The notes under the pieces were generated by a model, which worked only from the letters and a program-made list of their open reading frames with translations, made no database searches and had not been told where the DNA came from. This document shows positions 57,497 through 64,000 of a DNA stretch of 64,000 bases, piece after piece. The translations under genes and the position numbers were made by a program. How positions within the stretch are numbered: position 1 is the first letter of the stretch; each line of letters opens with the position of its first letter. The stretch spans positions 40,658 to 104,657 of the forward strand of contig NZ_JADPKS010000128.1 in the NCBI RefSeq assembly GCF_023074175.1, read 5' to 3'. The DNA comes from Bradyrhizobium sp. 139. Lineage in GTDB: Bacteria; Pseudomonadota; Alphaproteobacteria; Rhizobiales; Xanthobacteraceae.

Positions 57497-60385
57497 GTGA
57501 CGGCGAGCCTGCATGCGCTCGGATGTGGCCGCGGAGCGGGCGCTTACTACACCGAAGATCCCAACCGTGAGGCGAGCCCGCGGCTCCGGGACAACTAGTA
57601 TGCTCGTGACGACGTCAATGGGACTTGGTGGTCGACATCATCCAGCGTCGTTCGGAATGGTTCATCTATCGACAAGGAGACGTTCCGGGACCTATGCGCG
57701 GGCATTGATCCGCGCACCGGCAAGAGCTTGGTACGAGGCGCCGGCGAACGTCACCGCGCCGGATGGGACATCACGTTTTCTACGCCGAAGAGCTTCGGAA
57801 TCCTTTGGGCCGCAGGCACTCCCGAACAGCGGGTCATCTTGGAGACGATTCAGCGAGACGCCGTCGACCAGGCATTGCAAATGGTGGCCGACGAGCGTCT
57901 CATCGAGGTCCGGCTGGGCGCCGGTGGCCGGCTGCGCGAAGCGCCCAGCGACATCATGGTGGCTAAATTCCCGCACTTCACGTCGCGAGAAGGGGACCCC
58001 GCCTGTCATACGCATTGCATATTATTAAACAGCGCGCGGTCGTCGAACGATCCAAAGAAGTACCTCACCATCGAGCCACGGCAGGTCTACGCTTGGCAGG
58101 TCGTCCTTGGGGCGGCCTTTCGGACGACGCTCTCGGAAAAATTGGTTGCGATGGGATTTTCCGTCAGGGCCGCGGGTCGGGGCCAGTTCGAAATTGCCGG
58201 CATTTCAGATGCGCTGATCGAACAGTTCTCGAAGCGCTCCCGGCAGATCAAAGCCGTGGTACGAGGCGACGCGTCGGCAGCCGAGAAAGAGGTCGCGGCG
58301 CTTGCGACCCGAGGCGACAAGGCCAGCGTGCCGACCGGGGATGAGTTGGAACGCCGTTGGCGTCAGGAGCTCGCGGAGTTCGGCATCGATCCGTGGAGCG
58401 CTGCGTTGGCTGCTGGACGGAAGCTTGGCCCGCACCGCGGAGCTTTGCGCGACTACGAGTTTGATCCGCCGGAAGTCCCTGGAGATACGCCCGTGGCACT
58501 GGCAGCTTCGGAAATCTTCCGCACCGAAAGCGTCGCGACGCGCAAGGAACTGCTGCAACGGGCCTTGGCCGAAGCAAGCCTTCAGGGAGGCAGCATCGAA
58601 AGCGTCTATGCAGGACTCGCGCAGCATGCAGCATCGGGAAAACTTGTTCGGCTGGACCGGGATGCGTTACCCCAGGATTGGACCACGGCCGGCCTCGCTG
58701 CGGAAGAAGCAACGCTGCTCCGCCTCGCAGGGGAACGGCAGCGGGGATCGTGGTTCAAGCCGGAGGCCATAGAGGCCGCATTGAAGCACGCTTCAATCGT
58801 CTCGGAAGAACAACATGAAGCGATTCGAGAAGTGACGTCGCAAGATCCGACGTGCGTGCTCGAGGCGGGCGCGGGGACGGGTAAGACCACCCTGGCAAAA
58901 GTAGTCCTGGATGCCGCCAAGAGGTCGGGTCTCACCATCGTAGGATTGGCGCCTTCCTGGGTTGCGGCGGATGAATTGTCGCGTTCAACCGGAATCGAGG
59001 CTATTGCGATCGCGCGGTTTCGGCATGAAATCGACGTAGGGAAGCGGCGTCCACCCGACGACAAGACACTGGTGATCGTCGATGAGGCGGGGATGGTAGG
59101 AATGCGCGACATGGCGGCAATCTTCAAAGCTTGCACCGGCCATGTGCCTTCGAATGCCTTAGGGGACGGTTCTGCAAAAATATTGCTCTGTGGCGATCGC
59201 CGCCAGCTTGCCTCGGTAGCAGGAGGCAGTGCGCTCAGGGCGATTGCCGACACTATCGAGCGCAGCTCGACCCTGAGAGGCGTTCGGCGCCAAGCGGTGG
59301 ATTGGCAGCGCGCGGCGTCTGTCGCCATGGCACAGGGCGACTCGGAGGCTGGCCTACGCGCCTATGCCGAGGAGGACCGCATCGAGATGGTGGCGGGCCG
59401 CGAAGCTGCGGAGGCCCTTGCGATAAAGACTTGGCAGGATCTTCGGCGATTCCATGGCGATGACGTCATCGTCGTGACGCGTCGCAATCGCGATGCCGTC
59501 TCGCTCAACCTCGCCGCCCGCGAAATTCTACGCGAGGAAAGGAAAATCCAGGGCCCGGACATTGCCCTGCCCGCGATCGACCGTGATGGAGAGATCGTTC
59601 AGCTTCCGCTTGCTATCGGCGATCGCATTCGCTTCAGCGAAACGCTCCCCCGCCATGAAGTTCGGAATGGTACCCGTGGGACGGTTGAACAGTTGTTCCC
59701 AAGTGGCGATGGATCAGTTCGCCTTGCAATCCGTCTCGAAGATGGCCGCGTGGTGGAGGATGCATGGTCCGGCTTTGCGGCTCGCAGGCGCAGCCACCAG
59801 GCAGGCGTTCCAAAAATCGTTCATTCGGTAGCTGGATCAGCTTATTCCGTTCAAGGTCGCACCGCTGCCGCGACCGTATACTACGTTCCGGGCGCAACTG
59901 ACGCTCGCGAAACCTATGTGGCGTTGACACGCCACCGAAACGACGTACGGATCGTGGTCGAAAGTGCGAGGCTGGACGGCATATGCCGTACGGATCAAGC
60001 GGATCCGACTGTGCCACCGACCAAGTCGGTGCTGCTCGAACGGCTATTTAGTGAAGCGCGTCGATATAGGGAAAAAGTGAATGTTGCCGATTACGTTGAA
60101 GATCGGCTGCGGTTCGTCAGGTCTGGCTTCGTCGAATTGCCGCAAGTTCAAAAAGAGATGAATTTAGGCCTCGTGGCCAGGGCTGCGCGCCGCATTGAGT
60201 TGGCTGCACATTCACTTGGTCTAGATGGACATCGTTTCATTGCGGAGCTCCGCCGTCATGCCCGCTTTGTACCCGAAAGGCAACTGTACGAAGGTGCTGC
60301 TTCTATCGTCGAAAGGGTCAAATCGTGGTCCCGTACCCGCGTTGGGTCGGTCGAGCGCGATCCTCATGAACCGTCAATATCTTGA
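57497..60385 (+). pseudogene. traA: MobF/TraA relaxase-helicase interrupted by an amber codon
   Basis: GTG 57,497 opens a frame reading LHALGCGRGAGAYYTEDPNR, a MobF-type N-terminus with its tyrosine pair. The frame stops at TAG 57,596-57,598 (codon 34), immediately before TATGCTCGTGAC, so a second tyrosine pair appears to have lost its first member. Beyond the stop the same frame is open to 60,385: KETFRDLCAGIDPRTGKSL, GWDITFSTPKSFGILWAAG, a relaxase His cluster (FPHFTSREGDPACHTH), then SF1 helicase motifs GAGTGKTTLA near residue 457, IVDEAGMVG, and VALTRHRNDVRIV. A TTG restart at 57,728 would lack the catalytic tyrosines. It is probably inactivated unless the amber is read through. Confidence 0.85.
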
Positions 60386-60490
60386 TCGAGGCCACCGCGC
60401 TTTTCATTTCCATCAAAAGCCGGCGGCCGGAAGCGCTCGTTTGGCAGTGCGCGCTCTCGTGCGTCTGTGTTTTCTATCTCGGCTGCAATG

Positions 60491-60552
60491 AAGGATTCGA
60501 AAGTCTTGCTCAAGGATTCGAATTAGTGCGGTTCAAGTTTTCAAGGATTCGA
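60491..60552. repeat. Three phased AAGGATTCGA repeats
   Basis: AAGGATTCGA is found at 60,491-60,500, 60,512-60,521 and 60,543-60,552. The start-to-start distances are 21 and 31, near multiples of a helical turn, and the two downstream copies share a C before the A. They lie between the relaxase and the next small gene. The region 60,386-60,584 has no gene. Confidence 0.6.
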
Positions 60553-60584
60553 GTGATTTATCAACGTGTTAGATCATTCTTGGC

Positions 60585-60866
60585 TTGACTCCCAAGAATT
60601 CATTTTTGTATGGGGCTCTCATCGGCAGAGGAGAGTTTCATGAAAAAGCATGTCGCACTTGTGAGGTGACAACGGAGACGTGGGCGTCGGTCGAGGAGTT
60701 CATCTCCTACAACAGGCGGAGAAAGAGTTCGTCGCACGGCGCCCTTACCCTCGAACTTTTGCTTGAGCTTTTCCTGCAGGACGTCGCGCTGATGCTGAAC
60801 CGCCACGGCTGTTGGGAGGCCGATGCAGTGTTCGGATTGCTCGCGAGCCACGGCTACGATTGCTAA
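60585..60866 (+). CDS. Small hypothetical protein
   Basis: A TTG start at 60,585 gives 93 residues, while a GTG at 60,666 gives 66. The later part, EVTTETWASVEEFISYNRRR and LTLELLLELFLQDVALMLNR, has a helical, protein-like composition. No family was recognised. It lies after the phased AAGGATTCGA repeats. Confidence 0.45.
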   Translation: MTPKNSFLYGALIGRGEFHEKACRTCEVTTETWASVEEFISYNRRRKSSSHGALTLELLLELFLQDVALMLNRHGCWEADAVFGLLASHGYDC

Positions 60867-61110
60867 TTGCAGCGTCTTTAATGAGGGAGAAGACCATGGA
60901 GAGATACGGCATTCACGTCCCGGGCTTCCGCCGACCGTTGAGCATAGCTATGGGGCCGATTTTTGGCGGCCACTGCATTGTTGGACCGCCCGAAGCCCTC
61001 AGCTTACATCTGCGTTGCTGTTGCGCCGATGCGTGCCAGGGCGGGTTGGCCGCACCTCGAACCATTCGATACCTTTCGCTATCTCTCTAACGACAGGTCA
61101 AGCTTTCGTC

Positions 61111-61509
61111 ATGCACAGGGACTTCTTCATCAGTAGCTTTCTCATTGCCGATATCGCGATCGAAGGAGGCATTTGGTTAACTGCTGCAATGATCGACGCG
61201 ACAGACGCTAACTCGCCCTTGGTCCTGTCATCTGCTCGCGCTGCTGAGGCTTTCGCTCGCTCGGATGCCATCAGAGAACTCGCGACGCTATCCGAGGAAA
61301 ATCGTCATCGCATGTTCATCGCCGGCTTCCGCAGAATTAAGCCTCACCCAGGACAATTGGGGACCATCTTTGAAAAGATGTTGGAAAAAGATAGTACAGT
61401 TGTCGATGAGGTCTTCCGAATCCAGTGGCTCAAGCGCTGTGACGTTTTGACGCCAAACGGTCACCAGGCTGAGGCTTGTCCACGTGCTGCGCGGCGCTCT
61501 GTGGACTAA
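61111..61509 (+). CDS. Hypothetical protein
   Basis: ATG 61,111 gives 132 residues: MHRDFFISSFLIADIAIEGG, LSSARAAEAFARSDAIRELA, EENRHRMFIAGFRRIKPHPG and VVDEVFRIQWLKRCDVL. The sequence is compatible with a real protein, but no family was recognised. An upstream extension of 96 residues in the same frame looks non-coding. Its 3' end is antisense to an SRAP remnant. Confidence 0.4.
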   Translation: MHRDFFISSFLIADIAIEGGIWLTAAMIDATDANSPLVLSSARAAEAFARSDAIRELATLSEENRHRMFIAGFRRIKPHPGQLGTIFEKMLEKDSTVVDEVFRIQWLKRCDVLTPNGHQAEACPRAARRSVD

Positions 61510-61785
61510 GTCGCGGGCGCTGCGTCTTCCTTCGCGTCGCGCGCGACGATCTTCAATGACCCAACCGGAAGGGGACGCGGCCGTTTGAAGGCTTCATCCG
61601 CGGGAGCCGTCATCCGATCTCGACCTCTTGGGGCGTCTCAGGATCACCGGCATCGCCTCAGGTGGATGGCGAAGACTCGGCATTCGCCTCCGTCGTCAGG
61701 AACGCAAAGAGGTCGTTGGTGGTCTCGCCTTCCTTGACCTTGTCTCGCAGGATCTGCGCGCCATCGCCGACCTCACGCCACTGTA
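61506..61785 (-). pseudogene. SOS response-associated peptidase (SRAP/YedK) C-terminal remnant
   Basis: Read on the minus strand from about 61,785: VKEGETTNDLFAFLTTEANA, then with base losses AMPVIL and PQEVE, then TAPADEAFK, RPLPVGSLKIVARDAKED and a stop at 61,506. These match the C-terminal end of SRAP proteins, normally FLTTEPN...HPKAMPVIL...LQRPLPDG. At least two frameshifts and a stop interrupt it. SRAP proteins shield abasic sites in single-stranded DNA. Confidence 0.6.
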
Positions 61786-62174
61786 GCACCGATTGAGAAG
61801 GGCGCTGCGGGAGGACGGGCTTGAAAACGAGGCCGCTTCGACAGTGCGTCTTTTGCTGACTTCATGCAGCTGGGCCGGTCGCGATGGCAGGTTCAACTTG
61901 GTGCTGGGCCGGCTAGGGGCCTCTGCATTGTCGCGGCTTTCCGAAGAATCGCAGCTCCGTTTCGGCGGCTTCCGCACCTGTTCCATCCCCGTGCTTTTTC
62001 GGTCAGTTTCGCTCATTCAGTGCAGCGGGCCCCTCAAAAATGATTGACGCGTCGCCCTAAAACACATGTACGGATAAATTCAATAATTGGCATGAAACCA
62101 TTGGCAGTACGCCATATCTGGCATTAGATATGTGACCTGCCGGTTAGCACCGTGTCTCCAGCTAGGGGGTTAAG
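61786..62174. other. Intergenic segment upstream of the ART module
   Basis: No convincing gene was identified. A plus-strand open frame at 61,793-62,047 has no recognisable feature. From about 62,045 the sequence becomes A/T-rich (taaattcaataattggcatg) with repeated TGGCA motifs, and it likely contains the promoter of the 62,175 gene. Confidence 0.4.
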
Positions 62175-62627
62175 ATGTCGTTTACAATAACCGACCTCCA
62201 AAAATTGGAGGCGCAACTAAAGGTCGCAAAAAACGAAAGTAAGGCAGCCAGTCTCGCCGTACTTAAACGTATCGGTGTCGTAGACAGCAAAGGAAAGTTA
62301 GACAAGTCTTACGCCATCAAATCGAAGAAAGGCACTTTAGCCCAAGCTCGGAAAGTTGCTCAGAACCAGACAAGGGCATGGAAGCGGCTTGTCGATCCCA
62401 ATTCCATGGTTCGTCAGAAAGGCGTTTACAGCGTCAAGGATGTGCCCGATGAGGTTGTGGTTGTTCGTGTTCGGAATGGAGCGATTGAGCCTGTAGCTGT
62501 CACGAAAGACAAACTTGGTGCCATTAAGCGCTATCGTGGTTTCGACGGCAAGCTATCGCCCGTAACTGTATCCGTGAAGAAGCAAGTGAAAGCTGGCGCA
62601 GTTCGGAAGCGATTCCGAACACCCTGA
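62175..62627 (+). CDS. Basic partner protein of an ART-fold gene
   Basis: A 150-residue, strongly basic protein. It begins MSFTITDLQKLEAQLKVAKN and continues with a long Lys/Ala-rich segment (KSKKGTLAQARKVAQNQTRA), then VYSVKDVPDEVVVVRVRNGA and a Lys/Arg tail (KKQVKAGAVRKRFR). It probably binds DNA or RNA. No family was recognised. Its stop lies 21 bases before the start of the ADP-ribosyltransferase-fold gene, suggesting a two-gene module such as antitoxin plus toxin, though this is an inference. Confidence 0.6.
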   Translation: MSFTITDLQKLEAQLKVAKNESKAASLAVLKRIGVVDSKGKLDKSYAIKSKKGTLAQARKVAQNQTRAWKRLVDPNSMVRQKGVYSVKDVPDEVVVVRVRNGAIEPVAVTKDKLGAIKRYRGFDGKLSPVTVSVKKQVKAGAVRKRFRTP

Positions 62628-62648
62628 TAATTGTCAGGGTTCTCGTTC

Positions 62649-63224
62649 ATGTATCACAGCTTGCATGCAAATCTGATCCTTGCTTATCACGGCTGCGATG
62701 AGCGCGTGGGTAAACGTCTTCTCCAAGGTGCAAAGTTTAAGCCGAGCACGAACGACTACGACTGGTTGGGGCCTGGTATATATTTTTGGGAAGCGAATCC
62801 CAATCGTGCGTGGAGCTTCGCCAAAGAACAGCAGGCTAGGGGAAGGGTAAAGAAGCCCTTTGTTGTAGGTGCGGTTCTTTCTCTTGGAACTTGCATAGAT
62901 ACTTTAAGCGAAAGCAGCATCGAAGCCATTGCGTATGCCCATGCGGCATTAAAGAAGCGACTTGCGCGGCAAAGGCAGCCTATGCCTAAAAACGTTGGCA
63001 AAGATCTTTTGCTTAAACGGCTAGATTGCGCTGTGATCAATCAGCTTCACGATATGAGCGCTGCGGCAGGCATTCAAAAGGCCGATAGTCTCCGTGGTTT
63101 GTATTTCGAGGGCAGGCCCCTTTACCGAACTGCCGCTTTTTACGAGAAGTCTCACGTCCAGATTTGCATTGTAAACCCAGCTTGCATTAAGGGTGTATTT
63201 TACGTGCCGCAGGTCGTCTCGTAA
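62649..63224 (+). CDS. Predicted ADP-ribosyltransferase-fold protein
   Basis: ATG 62,649 gives 191 residues; a TTG at 62,631 is in frame. The pattern LILAYHGCDERV then YDWLGPGIYFWEANPNRAWS is typical of the ART/PARP-like fold (the H of YHG and the Y of GIYFWE near NAD), followed by FAKEQQA. LDCAVINQLHDMS and SLRGLYFEGRPLYRTAAF follow. Proteins of this pattern are predicted toxin-type or NAD-using enzymes. The catalytic Glu is not certain. It is adjacent to a basic partner, and the same island encodes a NADAR domain. Confidence 0.6.
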   Translation: MYHSLHANLILAYHGCDERVGKRLLQGAKFKPSTNDYDWLGPGIYFWEANPNRAWSFAKEQQARGRVKKPFVVGAVLSLGTCIDTLSESSIEAIAYAHAALKKRLARQRQPMPKNVGKDLLLKRLDCAVINQLHDMSAAAGIQKADSLRGLYFEGRPLYRTAAFYEKSHVQICIVNPACIKGVFYVPQVVS

Positions 63225-63305
63225 GTTGGATCGAACCGCTCGAGTGGGCTTTGTCTGAGAAGTAGCTGTCTTCCCGACTGGGTTCGTCCAAGCCTGCCCC
63301 ATGCG

Positions 63306-63494
63306 TCAGCTCCACTCCAGTTCGGCCCTGTTGCGCGGGTGTTGGCGGCGCTCGACGGCGGCGTATTCGATGAAGTGACGATAAGGCGGCATTTCGATAC
63401 AGTCGGCTGACGGAAGATAGCAGGCACGGTTGTCAATCGGCGTTCGACTGGGACCCCCGATCGGCATCCAAAGGGTTATTCCATGCCGAAACAC
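63306..63494 (-). pseudogene. ArdC-type antirestriction protein remnant
   Basis: On the minus strand a 62-residue frame contains GGPSRTPIDNRACYLPSADC followed by IEMPPYRHF, close to the ArdC motif (YxPSxDxIxMPPFxxF). The zinc motif HExTH expected just after is degraded: a frame-shifted ELTHGAG can be seen. It is a fragment. ArdC protects incoming DNA from restriction during conjugation. Confidence 0.5.
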
Positions 63495-64000
63495 ATCGGG
63501 GTGCCCTCTTCATTCAAAGTGACGCGAATGGCGACCGCAAGATCGGTCATCGATCGGAAGGTGAACTCCTGGATGACAATCGGCCGATGATCGCGACCTG
63601 GATCCAGCCGGTTTTCTGCAAGAAGATGCGGGGCGCTTCGATCTGATTGGCTTGAAGTCGCCCTCGCGCGGGAGCGTTGTTTCTGGAGGCGCCGTTTGCC
63701 CGAATGAAGATGGTTTAGTCATCAGCCCATTGATCGAAGTCGCCCGGGCACCGCGATTGCCGCCTCGTCGGAGTCAATGCCGCTCGGAACGCTTATCTGC
63801 CCCAACCATTGAGCGGGCTCGCGCGCGGTGCGAAACCACTAGAAATCGACGCTTTCGCCCCCAGACGCGGGGAGGCCGAGCGTAAGCCCCCGGTGAAGGC
63901 CGCCTTCCCGGATCGTGCTCAAGCGTGAGATGCTTTGCTCATTAATTTGCAAACAAATGAGCAAACGTGACGACGGTAACGGTTCTATCCGGTCCAGAGC
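63495..64000. other. Island DNA without an intact gene
   Basis: On the minus strand a short frame (63,500-63,680) reads APHLLAENRLDPGRDHRPIV then QEFTFRSMTDLAVAIRVTLN, plausibly part of a small island protein, with no start found. The remainder shows nothing recognised. Confidence 0.3.

Noticed and set aside
57513..58028. Plus-strand open frame in another frame over the relaxase start
   Set aside because: Its residues are low-complexity Arg/Ser/Thr, while the overlapping frame from 57,497 has clear relaxase motifs on both sides of the amber codon.
62079..62125. Repeated TGGCA motifs as a sigma-54 promoter upstream of 62,175
   Set aside because: No TGGCAC-N5-TTGC arrangement with the needed spacing was found.

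Overview
The window reads as a GC-rich alphaproteobacterial chromosome, most likely Bradyrhizobium or a close relative (inferred). The evidence is the F1-only ATP synthase operon, the rplU-rpmA / obgE-proB-proA-nadD-rsfS-rlmH-envC-ctpA gene order, the xerC/priA divergent pair, and many dispersed intergenic palindromes of the 'cctcaggatgacg' and 'cccgggcatgacg' type.

Positions 1-32,250 are core chromosome. A DUF4337 membrane protein and xerC precede priA, rlpA and the atpHAGDC operon, with small palindromes inside the operon. A 5'-truncated adenylate cyclase, two tandem RppH-like Nudix hydrolases and a divergent polysaccharide deacetylase follow. Next is a long minus-strand block (ctpA, envC-like, rlmH, rsfS, nadD, proA, proB, obgE, rpmA, rplU). 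It is interrupted by plus-strand or accessory insertions: a parDE toxin-antitoxin pair between proA and proB, a Bug-type substrate-binding protein, a sulfatase, a MaoC hydratase, a DMT exporter and a GNAT. A ROK-type protein with an apparently circularly permuted domain order and an alpha/beta hydrolase close the core.

A tRNA-Ser(CGA) at 32,160-32,249 is followed by a tyrosine recombinase. From there to the window end the DNA is a genomic island with a different gene repertoire. No right-hand attachment copy was noticed, so the island probably extends beyond the window.

The first island section (35.1-51.9 kb) is a dense candidate defence locus. It holds an HTH-DEAH helicase with a small zinc-ribbon partner, a divergent TIGR04141-family protein, and a tightly packed plus-strand operon. 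The operon encodes a SNF2-type helicase with DUF3883, a PRTase-like protein, a NADAR domain fused to a DUF1156 adenine-type DNA methyltransferase, and a Swt1-HEPN/DUF499 ATPase. A convergent HExxH metallopeptidase ends the section. This is the most unusual system in the window: a DNA modification/ATPase/helicase set carrying built-in ADP-ribose/NAD-type, phosphoribosyl-type and RNase-type domains.

The second island section (52.6-60.4 kb) is a decaying conjugation module. It has a VirD4/TraG coupling protein with a broken Walker A, a ParA-like protein, a candidate oriT with helically phased CCAAC repeats, and a MobF relaxase whose gene has an in-frame amber codon in the catalytic tyrosine region. 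No type IV secretion genes are visible. The remaining DNA holds SRAP and ArdC remnants, hypothetical small genes, and a two-gene module with a predicted ADP-ribosyltransferase-fold protein that may be a toxin-type partner system.
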